64,000 nt of DNA from assembly GCA_963778225.1 (NCBI GenBank), contig CAVZTR010000002.1:62001-126000 (forward strand), in the 5' to 3' direction. The stretch comes from JAGVSR01 sp963778225 (lineage in GTDB: Bacteria > Pseudomonadota > Alphaproteobacteria > Rhizobiales > Hyphomicrobiaceae). Both the position numbers and the translations under genes were made by a program. The notes below the pieces were generated by a model. It was not told the DNA's origin. It ran no database searches and saw only the letters and a program-made list of their open reading frames with translations. Shown here piece by piece: positions 45,882 to 53,485 of this stretch. The number at the start of each line of letters is the position of its first letter. Position 1 is the stretch's first letter.

Positions 45882-48632
45882 TTGGCAGACAATCGCGACG
45901 ACGACACGCCCGGCTCCGACGGGCCAAGCGACATCCGGCCGGTGCAGATCGTCGACGAGATGAAGCGCTCGTATCTCGAGTACGCGATGAGCGTGATCAT
46001 TTCGCGTGCGCTGCCCGACGTGCGCGACGGCTTAAAGCCGGTGCATCGCCGCATCCTTTACGCCATGCAGGAACTGGGGCTCGACTGGAACAAGAAGTAC
46101 GTCAAGTCGGCGCGCATCGTCGGCGAGGTGATGGGCAAGTATCACCCGCACGGCAACCTTGCGATCTATGACGCGCTCGTGCGTCTGGCGCAGGACTTCT
46201 CCATGCGGCTGCCGCTGATCGACGGGCAGGGCAACTTCGGCTCTGTCGATGGCGATCCGGCCGCGGCCGAACGCTACACGGAATCGCGGCTGCAGAAGGT
46301 GGCCGGTTATCTGCTCGACGATCTCGACAAGGAGACGGTCGAGTTCAAGGAGAACTACGACGGGACCTTGCAGGAGCCGTCGGTGCTGCCGGCGAAGTTT
46401 CCCAACCTGCTGGTCAACGGCGCAGGCGGCATCGCCGTCGGCATGGCCACGAACATCCCGCCGCACAATCTGGGCGAAGTGATCGATGCGTGCCTGGCGC
46501 ATCTCGACAATCCCGAGATCACGATCGACGAGCTTTGCCAGATCGTGCCCGGCCCCGATTTTCCGACGGGCGGCCTGATCCTCGGGCGGGGCGGCATTCT
46601 CTCGGCCTATCACAAGGGCCGCGGCTCGATCATCATGCGCGCGAAGGTGCACACGGAGAACGTGCGCAAGGACCGCGAGGCGCTCATCGTCACGGCGATC
46701 CCTTATCAGGTGAACAAGAAGACGCTGATCGAGAAGATCGCGGATCTGGTGCGGGAGAAGCGTGTCGAGGGCATCTCGGACCTGTGGGACGAATCCAACC
46801 GCGAAGGCATGCGGATCGTCATCGAGTTGAAGCGGGACGCGATCGCGGACGTGGTGCTCAATCAGCTGTGGCGGTTCTCCGATCTGCAAACGACGTTCGG
46901 CGCGAACATGATCGCGCTCAATGGCGGACGGCCGGAGCAGCTCAACCTCAAGGACATGATCGAGGCCTTTACCAACTTCCGCCAGGAGGTGGTGACGCGG
47001 CGCACGAAGTATCTGCTGCACAAGGCGCGGGACCGGGCGCACGTCTTGGTGGGCTTGGCGATCGCGGTGGCCAACATCGACGAGGTCATCCGGGTCATCC
47101 GCTACGCGCCCTCGCCGGCGGAGGCCAAAGACCAGCTGATGGCGCGCGATTGGCCGGCCAAGGACATGGCGCCGCTGATCGATCTCATCGCCGATCCGCG
47201 GCATCGGCTCAATGCGGATGACAGCTATCGCCTCTCGGAAGAGCAGGCGAAGGCGATCCTCGACCTGCGCCTTGCCCGCCTGACGGCGCTGGGCCGCGAT
47301 GAAATCGCAGACGAGTTGAAGAAGCTGGCGCTTGAGATCCAGGACTATCTCGACATTCTGTCGTCGCGCGCGCGCATCTTTGACATCATCCGAAGCGAAC
47401 TCACCGACGTGAAGACGCAATTCGCGACGGCGCGCAAAACCGAGATTGTCGACATCGAGGGCGAGGTCGAGGACGAAGATCTCATCCAGCGCGAGGACGT
47501 CGTCGTCACCGTCAGCCATAAGGGCTACATCAAGCGGGTGCCGCTTTCGACCTACCGTGCGCAGCGGCGCGGCGGCAAGGGCCGTTCGGGCATGGCGACG
47601 CGCGACGAGGATTTCGTCACGCAGATGTTCGTGACATCGACGCATACGCCGGTGCTGTTCTTCTCCTCGCGCGGCATGTGCTACCGGATGAAGGTCTGGC
47701 GGCTGCCGGCGGCGACACCGCAGTCGACTGGCAAGGCGCTCGTGAACCTGCTGCCGCTGGAGGCGGGCGAGGTCATCACATCTATCCTTCTGCTGCCTGA
47801 GGACAACGAGACGTGGGCGTCGCTGGAACTCGTGTTCGCGACGCGCTCGGGCAACATCCGCCGCAACTCGCTCACGGATTTCGAGAACATCAATCGCAAC
47901 GGCAAGATCGCGATGAAGCTCGATGAGGGCGACCGCATCGTATCGGTGGCGATCGCGCGGCCCGACGACGACGTGCTGCTGACGACGGCGCAGGGGCAGT
48001 GCATCCGCTTCCTCATCGGAGAAGAAGTTCGCCTCTTCAAGGGGCGCGATTCGGATGGCGTGCGCGGTATTCGCCTCGAGGACGGCGACGAGGTGATCTC
48101 GATGGCGATCCTCAATCACGTGGACGCGTCGCCGGCAGAGCGTGTGGCCTACTTGAAGCAGGCCGCTCAGATGCGGCGCGCAACGGGCGATGAAGAGGCG
48201 GAGACAGTCGGTGCCGAGCCAGAGCAGGAAGAGGGTGCCGATGAAGGTGCTGACCTGACGCCGGAGCGGTATGCGGAGTTGGGCGCTCGCGAGCAGTTCG
48301 TGCTGACGGTTTCGGAGCGTGGCTTCGGCAAGCGCACGTCGAGCTACGAGGTGCGCACGAGCGGTCGCGGCGGCAAGGGCATCGTTTCCATGGTGGTGAA
48401 CGATCGCAACGGCAATCTGGTCGCGTCGTTCCCCGTCGAGCACTCCGACCAGATCATGCTGGTCACGGATGGCGGGCAGCTGATCCGGTGTCCGGTGGAT
48501 GATGTGCGCATCGCGGGGCGCAACACTCAGGGTGTGCGCATCTTCAAGACCGATGCGGATGAGAAAGTCGTATCCGTCGAATGCATTTCCGAGGGTGACG
48601 ACGAGAACGGCGAGGCCGGCGCGGAGGACTAG
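45882..48632 (+). CDS. gyrA: DNA gyrase subunit A
   Basis: GyrA cuts and rejoins DNA in gyrase. The protein has about 916 residues if started at TTG 45882 (MADNRDDDTPGSDG); earlier in-frame starts are less likely. The catalytic tyrosine lies in AAAERYTESRLQKV. The C-terminal DNA-wrapping domain has the GyrA box QRRGGKGRSG and a second, similar QxxGGKG-type motif near the end (GRGGKGI). A family insertion (DEEAETVGAEPEQEEGADEG) is acidic. At the quinolone-resistance region the sequence reads HPHGNLAIYDAL: Asn and Leu stand where E. coli has Asp82 and Ser83. No frameshift is seen. Confidence 0.98.
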   Translation: MADNRDDDTPGSDGPSDIRPVQIVDEMKRSYLEYAMSVIISRALPDVRDGLKPVHRRILYAMQELGLDWNKKYVKSARIVGEVMGKYHPHGNLAIYDALVRLAQDFSMRLPLIDGQGNFGSVDGDPAAAERYTESRLQKVAGYLLDDLDKETVEFKENYDGTLQEPSVLPAKFPNLLVNGAGGIAVGMATNIPPHNLGEVIDACLAHLDNPEITIDELCQIVPGPDFPTGGLILGRGGILSAYHKGRGSIIMRAKVHTENVRKDREALIVTAIPYQVNKKTLIEKIADLVREKRVEGISDLWDESNREGMRIVIELKRDAIADVVLNQLWRFSDLQTTFGANMIALNGGRPEQLNLKDMIEAFTNFRQEVVTRRTKYLLHKARDRAHVLVGLAIAVANIDEVIRVIRYAPSPAEAKDQLMARDWPAKDMAPLIDLIADPRHRLNADDSYRLSEEQAKAILDLRLARLTALGRDEIADELKKLALEIQDYLDILSSRARIFDIIRSELTDVKTQFATARKTEIVDIEGEVEDEDLIQREDVVVTVSHKGYIKRVPLSTYRAQRRGGKGRSGMATRDEDFVTQMFVTSTHTPVLFFSSRGMCYRMKVWRLPAATPQSTGKALVNLLPLEAGEVITSILLLPEDNETWASLELVFATRSGNIRRNSLTDFENINRNGKIAMKLDEGDRIVSVAIARPDDDVLLTTAQGQCIRFLIGEEVRLFKGRDSDGVRGIRLEDGDEVISMAILNHVDASPAERVAYLKQAAQMRRATGDEEAETVGAEPEQEEGADEGADLTPERYAELGAREQFVLTVSERGFGKRTSSYEVRTSGRGGKGIVSMVVNDRNGNLVASFPVEHSDQIMLVTDGGQLIRCPVDDVRIAGRNTQGVRIFKTDADEKVVSVECISEGDDENGEAGAED

Positions 48633-48645
48633 CCCGCGCGCCTCG

Positions 48646-49407
48646 TCAGTTCAGCGGTGAGGGGCGATTGCGTTCGATCGCCATCAGAGCCGGCGACACG
48701 GGGCACATATCGGCGATGGCGCGCCAGTTGCGCAGCGCGATCTGGTGGCGGCTCTTTTGCGTGATGAGGCCATCGGCTTTGAAGCGCGACATGAGCCGCG
48801 ACAGCGTGTCGGCGTTGAGGGCCAAATGCTGCGCGATTTCGGTGCGGGAGAGCGGCAGATCGATGGCAATTGTCGAGCCCGCTGCAACGCCCAGTTCCAG
48901 AGCCATTTCAATCAGGAAAGCTGCGAGCCGTTGCGGGCCGTCGAGCGTCGCCAAAATCGCTGCATGGAGGCCGGCGCGAGTGGCTTGACGATCGCGCTGG
49001 CGATCGTAGGCGGCGAGCAGGTCCGGATCGGTGGCGAGCAGGCGGAGCATCGATTTCGACTTGTAACGCAGGGCCTCCGCCGGGGTGGCGGCGACGAGCG
49101 CGCGTTCGGAGAAGTTCGGCACGGCACCGGCTGCGATCACGTCGCCCGGGAAATAGAGCGTGATGAGGCCGGCATTGCCGGTCGCCATGGCGATACGGGT
49201 CGAGACGACACCGGACTGCACGGCGAAGATCAGATCATCCTGTGCGGGGGTGAGGAGGACGCGCTGGCGCTGGCGCAGCTTCAGAGAGGTGGCCTGGGAA
49301 TCGAGGGCCGCGAGGCGGGTGAGAAATGCGCCGGGCGTGCGCTGTGCGGGTGGGAATGTTGGGGCGCGAGAGTTGGTTTGCTGGCGCTCGCGATCTCTGA
49401 GGGTCAT
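48646..49407 (-). CDS. Crp/Fnr family regulator, FixK-like
   Basis: A 253-residue protein from ATG 49407 (a longer form from 49458 is possible). The beta-barrel sensor half (LIFAVQSGVVSTRIAMATGN, then LITLYFPGDVIAAG) is followed by a clear helix-turn-helix: LPLSRTEIAQHLALNADTLS, then MSRFKADGLI, similar to FixK/Fnr recognition helices. There are no cysteines to hold an iron-sulphur cluster. It is divergent from ompW. A TTGAT-N4-GTCAA site, close to the Fnr/FixK consensus, lies between the two genes. Confidence 0.86.
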   Translation of the reverse strand: MTLRDRERQQTNSRAPTFPPAQRTPGAFLTRLAALDSQATSLKLRQRQRVLLTPAQDDLIFAVQSGVVSTRIAMATGNAGLITLYFPGDVIAAGAVPNFSERALVAATPAEALRYKSKSMLRLLATDPDLLAAYDRQRDRQATRAGLHAAILATLDGPQRLAAFLIEMALELGVAAGSTIAIDLPLSRTEIAQHLALNADTLSRLMSRFKADGLITQKSRHQIALRNWRAIADMCPVSPALMAIERNRPSPLN

Positions 49408-49747
49408 AGCGTGTCCGATCCCAGTTGAGGGCTCGATGAGCCCCGGTGTCGAGATCACGGTCTGCGCATTGCACGGCCCGAGCTTTGACGAACATCAACA
49501 TTCGGCCGAGGTGCGACGCGATGGACGGGCGGAGCCGCATCGCCGACGCAGGCGGGTTGATCCACGTCAAGCCTTGCGTGGCGGCGGCGCAACACTGGCC
49601 GGCTGGGTCGCCCGACGCTGATCTCAGTCAGGCAACGGAACGACGCGGCGCTGGGCGAATCTCGTGGCGGAATTATGGATGGAGGGGAGAACGGTTCCGG
49701 CGGAGTGGGGAAGACTTCAGCTGGTCCGGAAAGACAGGGGATTGCAC
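49408..49747. other. Divergent control region between Crp/Fnr gene and ompW
   Basis: About 340 bases, no gene. It contains the Fnr/FixK-type box at 49557-49570 and must include the promoters of both genes. The RBS for ompW (AGGGGA) is at about 49735-49740. Confidence 0.45.
49557..49570. promoter_or_regulatory. Fnr/FixK-type box TTGATCCACGTCAA
   Basis: TTGATCCACGTCAA differs from the consensus TTGAT-N4-ATCAA at one base. It sits between the starts of a FixK-like regulator (about 150 bases away) and ompW (about 180 bases away). OmpW is known to be Fnr-controlled in enterobacteria, so this site is a plausible operator; binding is not shown. Confidence 0.5.
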
Positions 49748-50446
49748 ATGCTCAAGATGGGATCGCGTTTCAAAACGTATATGGCGGGCCTTGCCGTGGC
49801 GGGCGTGATGGCCGGAGCGGCCGTGCCTGCGCAGGCGGGCGATTACAGCGGCGACATGCTGGTGCGCGTGCAGGGCACGTATTTGAACTTCAACGACGAG
49901 AGCAGCAACCTGGCGTCGCGCCGGGTGGTCTCGAACTAGACGATGAGTTCATTCCAACGCTGACGTTGACGTACTTCCTGAACAAAAATCTGGCGCTCGA
50001 ACTGTTCTGCTGCTTCGCCAATCTCGATGCGAGATCTCGCAGGCTCCGGCAACGTGGCCGAGTTCTGGGTGTTCCCGCCGGCTCTGACGCTGCAGTATCA
50101 CTTCGACAGCATGGGTGGCTTCAAGCCGTACGTCGGCGCTGGCATCCAGTACATCGCTGCCGTTCGACGAAGATGGTGTCGGCGCTCTCGACGGGCGTCA
50201 ACGTTGAGGTTGATGATGCGCTTGGCTTCACGCTGCAGGCTGGCGTCGACATCGAGATTGGGCAGGGCTGGTATCTGAACGCAGACGTCAAGAAGACCTG
50301 GATTGAGCACACCGTATCTGTCAGATGGCGCGGACGCTTTCGACGTCGACATCGATCCGTGGATCTTCTCGGTTGGTCTTGGCTATCGCTTCAACCTGTC
50401 GGACGTCTTCGGATCGCGGCAGGCCGAAGCGGTGCCGATGAAGTAA
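49748..50446 (+). pseudogene. ompW: OmpW-family outer-membrane protein, about four frame changes
   Basis: ATG 49748 has an AGGGGA site six bases away. Sense can be followed through the signal peptide (AAVPAQAGD), VRVQGTYLNFNDESSN, LTLTYFLNKNLALELFCCFA, FKPYVGAGIQYIAA, NVEVDDALGFTLQAGVDIEI and the C-terminal DPWIFSVGLGYRFNLSD. These are the landmarks of the eight-stranded OmpW barrel. The frame changes near 49930, 50030, 50165 and 50325. Corrected length is about 230 residues, normal for OmpW. A terminator follows. No other gene in this block is broken, so assembly error focused here is suspicious. Confidence 0.8.
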
Positions 50447-50474
50447 TCCCGGTTTCACCTGGGGAAGAGAAGAG

Positions 50475-50500
50475 GCCCGCTCCACCGAGCGGGCTTCTTT
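50475..50500 (+). terminator. Terminator after ompW
   Basis: GCCCGCTC (50475-50482) and GAGCGGGC (50487-50494) form an eight-base stem around CACC, followed by TTCTTT. Confidence 0.8.
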
Positions 50501-50515
50501 GTTCGCCATCCGTTT

Positions 50516-50558
50516 TGCACCCGGCGACTCCGCTTCGCGGAGCCGGCCGCCGGGTGCA
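50516..50558. repeat. REP-like hairpin, copy 2
   Basis: Outer arms TGCACCCGGCG and CGCCGGGTGCA pair over 11 bases. Inside, CTCCGC-TTC-GCGGAG forms a second hairpin, followed by CCGGC. The core is the same as at 62783 except for one loop base, while the outer arms differ but remain complementary. Confidence 0.78.
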
Positions 50559-50644
50559 TGTCGGGTGCGATGAGTGGATCCATTCATCTTAACGCCAGGG
50601 CCGGCGGTGGCGTGGCCTTGCCGGACATGAGCGATGCGGGCTAG

Positions 50645-51160
50645 ATGGCTGGTATGGCAGCGCGCATCGGCTTTTATTCCGGCTCTTTTGATCCCGTCAC
50701 ACATGGCCACACCGACGTGATCGCGCGGGCGTGCCGCCTCGTCGATTCGCTCGTCATCGGCATCGGGACCAATCCCGGCAAGGCGCCTCTGTTCACGGCG
50801 GGCGAGCGCGTCGAGATGCTGGACGAGGAGACGCGGGGCATCGCCAAGCGCTCCGGCACCGAGGTGCGCATCGTGACGTTCCAGGGGCTGGCAGTGGACG
50901 CGGCGCGCTCGCATGGGGCGTCGATCATTTTCCGCGGCCTGCGCGACGGCACCGATTTCGACTACGAAATGCAGATGGCCGGGATGAATGGCGAGATGGC
51001 GCCCGATGTCGAGACGGTGTTCGTGGCAGCCTCTCCGAACGTGCGGCACATCGCGGCGAACCTCGTGCGGGCGGTGGCTTTGATGGGGGGCGATCCGTCG
51101 CCGTTCGTGTCGAAGGCCGTGGCGCAGCGGCTCTCCGCCAAGGCGCAACGCAAGGACTGA
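50645..51160 (+). CDS. coaD: Phosphopantetheine adenylyltransferase
   Basis: CoaD makes dephospho-CoA from 4'-phosphopantetheine and ATP. The nucleotidyltransferase start is clear: IGFYSGSFDPVTHGHTDVI, with the HxGH motif (HGHT), and the later block SIIFRGLRDGTDFDYEMQM plus APDVETVFVAASPNVRHIAA is standard. Length is 171 residues. ATG 50645 is chosen; ATG 50654 is the alternative. The next gene follows six bases after the stop, so they share an operon with the cyclophilin genes. Confidence 0.97.
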   Translation: MAGMAARIGFYSGSFDPVTHGHTDVIARACRLVDSLVIGIGTNPGKAPLFTAGERVEMLDEETRGIAKRSGTEVRIVTFQGLAVDAARSHGASIIFRGLRDGTDFDYEMQMAGMNGEMAPDVETVFVAASPNVRHIAANLVRAVALMGGDPSPFVSKAVAQRLSAKAQRKD

Positions 51161-51166
51161 CACGCC

Positions 51167-51607
51167 ATGGCGAAATCGCCGGCGTTCGCGCGCATCAAAT
51201 CCGACGTTCTGGCGATCGTCGCGGCACTTCCGCAGGGGCGGGTTGCGAGCGCGGCTGACATCGGGCGGCAGATCGATGTGCCCGCGCGGCATGTGGCGTA
51301 CATTCTGACCACGTTGGACGAGGGCGAGCGAGCCGTGTCGCCGTGGTGGCGGGTGGTGGCGGATGGCGGAGCGATCGGGCGACATAAGCGGCGCGAGGAT
51401 CAGATCGCGGGTCTGAGGCGGGATGGGGTGACCGTCTCGGCAGCCGGCGTTGTCGCCGACTTTGCGGCGCGCCGCGTGACGGCGTTCAAGGCTGCGCCGT
51501 CGGGTGTCACGCGACGACCGGACGTCCCTGTCGAGCCAGCCAGGGGGTCGAGCGAGGCACCACGGCGGGCGCGGGGATCGAAGGGCGCACCGAAATCCTC
51601 CGTCTGA
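51167..51607 (+). CDS. Alkyltransferase-like (ATL/MGMT-type) DNA-binding protein
   Basis: A 146-residue protein whose first 90 residues match the DNA-binding domain of O6-alkylguanine alkyltransferases (LPQGRVASAADIGRQIDV, then RHVAYILTTLDEGE). In place of the active-site PCHRV the sequence reads PWWRVV, so the methyl-accepting cysteine is absent. Such ATL proteins bind O6-alkylguanine and hand the lesion to nucleotide excision repair, which fits with uvrA in the same window. The tail (residues 100-146) is basic and rich in Pro, Ser and Ala and may be disordered. Confidence 0.85.
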   Translation: MAKSPAFARIKSDVLAIVAALPQGRVASAADIGRQIDVPARHVAYILTTLDEGERAVSPWWRVVADGGAIGRHKRREDQIAGLRRDGVTVSAAGVVADFAARRVTAFKAAPSGVTRRPDVPVEPARGSSEAPRRARGSKGAPKSSV

Positions 51608-51748
51608 GCGGAAAACCGAGAGGCTCGTGGAGCGTTGCGCGGGGTCGCCTTGCCAGCGGCAGGCTGAGCCGCCATAAGGGCGCCATGCGGCGGGCGTCCT
51701 GATGGCTGTTCGCAGTAACGATCAATGGCCTTTCGAGGACCTCCGCCG

Positions 51749-52324
51749 ATGCGCTTTTCCGTCATTCTGTCTTTCCTGATGCTGGCCTTCGGGCTGGCCG
51801 CTTGCGGCAACAGCTCGACCGCGGAGGTGGGTGGTCCTGCGACGGGGGCCATGCCGGCAGCGGCGGGTGCGGCCGGGGGCGATGTTCTCGTGCTCGAACT
51901 GACGACGGGCACGGTGAAGATCAAACTGCGTCCGGATCTCGCCCCGCAGCATGTGGCGCGGGTCAAGCAACTCGCGGGCGAAGGCTTCTACAACGGCATC
52001 ATCTTCCATCGCGTCATCCCTGGCTTCATGGCGCAGACGGGTGACCCGACCGGAACGGGCACGGGCGGCTCGAAGTATCCCGATCTGCCGGCCGAGTTCA
52101 CGCCGACGCCGTTCGAGCGCGGAACAGTGGGTGCGGCACGTTCTTCGAGCCCGAACTCGGCCAACAGCCAGTTCTTCATCTGCTTCACGCATGCGCCAAA
52201 CCTCAACAGCCAATACACGGTCTGGGGTCAGGTGATCGACGGCATGATTGCCGTGGACAAGATCGCCAAGGGTGAGCCGCCGCCGAAGCCCGACAAGATC
52301 GTGAAGGCGTACATCGCGCAGTAG
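51749..52324 (+). CDS. Cyclophilin-type peptidyl-prolyl isomerase, lipoprotein
   Basis: ATG 51749 (preceded by GAGGAC) starts a lipoprotein signal with lipobox LAAC, so the 191-residue protein is likely membrane-anchored in the envelope. The catalytic cyclophilin domain starts after a Gly/Ala linker: LAPQHVARVKQLAGEGFYNG, IIFHRVIPGFMAQTGDPTG and NSANSQFFICFTHAPNLNSQ. The arginine and glutamine of the active site are present. It precedes a soluble cytoplasmic cyclophilin gene, with about 56 bases between. Confidence 0.93.
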   Translation: MRFSVILSFLMLAFGLAACGNSSTAEVGGPATGAMPAAAGAAGGDVLVLELTTGTVKIKLRPDLAPQHVARVKQLAGEGFYNGIIFHRVIPGFMAQTGDPTGTGTGGSKYPDLPAEFTPTPFERGTVGAARSSSPNSANSQFFICFTHAPNLNSQYTVWGQVIDGMIAVDKIAKGEPPPKPDKIVKAYIAQ

Positions 52325-52380
52325 CGCCGCCTGAAAGCGCAAAACATCAAGATAACCCGCACACAACGGAGAGCCGGACT

Positions 52381-52857
52381 ATGGCCGCTATCAAGGACCC
52401 CGAGAACACGCTCATCATCGAAACGAGCAAGGGGACAGTGACGATCGAATTGCGCCCTGATCTGGCGCCTCAGCACGTGGCGCGGATCAAGCAGCTGGCG
52501 CGCGAGAAGTTCTACGACGGGATCGTGTTCCATCGCGTCATCGAAGGCTTCATGGCGCAGACCGGCTGTCCGCAGGGGCGCGGTACGGGGCAATCGAAAC
52601 ATCCAAACCTGCCGGCCGAATTCAACGCGGAACCGCATGTGCGCGGCGTGTGCTCGATGGCGCGTTCGTCGCTGCCGAACTCGGCCAACAGCCAGTTCTT
52701 CATCGTGTTCGATGACGCGCGGTTCCTCGACAAGCAATACACGGTGTGGGGCAAGGTGATCGAGGGCATGGAGGCTGTGGACAGCCTTGCGCGTGGCGAG
52801 CCGCCGCGTGCGCCCGACAAGATGATCACGGTGCGCGTCGCCGCCGACGTGGCCTGA
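52381..52857 (+). CDS. ppiB: Cyclophilin-type peptidyl-prolyl isomerase, cytoplasmic
   Basis: A 158-residue soluble cyclophilin that speeds up cis-trans isomerisation before proline. Key blocks are VFHRVIEGFMAQTGCPQGRG, NSANSQFFIVFDDARFLDK and the tail VIEGMEAVDSLARGEPP. It has no signal peptide, in contrast to its upstream neighbour, so the pair serves the cytoplasm and the envelope. The two genes are probably an ancient tandem duplication. Confidence 0.96.
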   Translation: MAAIKDPENTLIIETSKGTVTIELRPDLAPQHVARIKQLAREKFYDGIVFHRVIEGFMAQTGCPQGRGTGQSKHPNLPAEFNAEPHVRGVCSMARSSLPNSANSQFFIVFDDARFLDKQYTVWGKVIEGMEAVDSLARGEPPRAPDKMITVRVAADVA

Positions 52858-52871
52858 AGGATAAACCCGGC

Positions 52872-53264
52872 ATGAGCCGCTTCGATGAAACGCCGCGGGC
52901 TGATCTGGGGATCGCGGTGGCAGCCGGATTGCTGGGTGCGGCGGGGGTTACGCTGGCCGCGGTGGCCGCGCATCGCGTGCCGACACCGGCCATGGCGAGC
53001 GCGGCTCAGATGCTGATGGTGCACGCCGTGGCGGTGCTTGCCATTTCGGCGTGGGCTGTGCGGTCGGCGAATGCGGCCGGCTGGTGGCGGACTGCGGCGC
53101 GCGTGATGCTGCTCGGCGTGGCGCTGTTTTCAGGCGACATCGCGCTGCGCGGTTTCGAGATGGGTCAGCTGTTCCCGAGGGCCGCGCCGGTCGGCGGCAG
53201 CCTCACGATCTTCTCGTGGGTGCTCGTTTCGATCGCGGCTGCGATCGAGTGGCGCCGGAGTTAG
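52872..53264 (+). CDS. DUF423-family small membrane protein
   Basis: A 130-residue integral membrane protein with four helices, started at ATG 52872. The first is AAGLLGAAGVTLAAVAAHRV, a DUF423-type beginning, and the final helices contain GGSLTIFSWVLVSIAAAIEW. The role of DUF423 is unknown. It begins 14 bases after the ppiB stop, so it belongs to the same operon. Confidence 0.8.
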   Translation: MSRFDETPRADLGIAVAAGLLGAAGVTLAAVAAHRVPTPAMASAAQMLMVHAVAVLAISAWAVRSANAAGWWRTAARVMLLGVALFSGDIALRGFEMGQLFPRAAPVGGSLTIFSWVLVSIAAAIEWRRS

Positions 53265-53273
53265 AGAAGCGGC

Positions 53274-53348
53274 CTACTTCTTCGGGGTCGCCGGCTTTTC
53301 CTTCTTCGGCTTGCGCTTTTCCTTGGTGGAACGCTTTTCCTTGGCCAT
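53274..53348 (-). CDS. Lysine-rich small protein, 24 residues
   Basis: A gene too short for usual ORF limits. ATG 53348 is preceded by GGAGG six bases away. The product starts MAKEKRSTKEKRKPKKEKPA and ends TPKK. Small Lys/Pro-rich proteins of this form are recurrent in Rhizobiales next to this gene block. It lies convergent to the DUF423 gene and divergent from queA. Function unknown. Confidence 0.6.
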   Translation of the reverse strand: MAKEKRSTKEKRKPKKEKPATPKK

Positions 53349-53485
53349 GTCAGTCCTCCGTGGTTGAGGCGCGAAGATGAGCGTGTTCGCGTGCCGGCGC
53401 AAGGCCAAGTCTTCTTGCCGAGCGGGTACGGCGAGTGCTACGCGGCGCCCCAACCCTCAACCCTGGATTTGGCGAGACAGCCCCC

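Noticed and set aside
46032..48443. About 800-codon minus-strand frame opposite gyrA
   Set aside because: It has an Arg/His-rich shadow composition and no recognisable domain. gyrA on the other strand is unmistakable.
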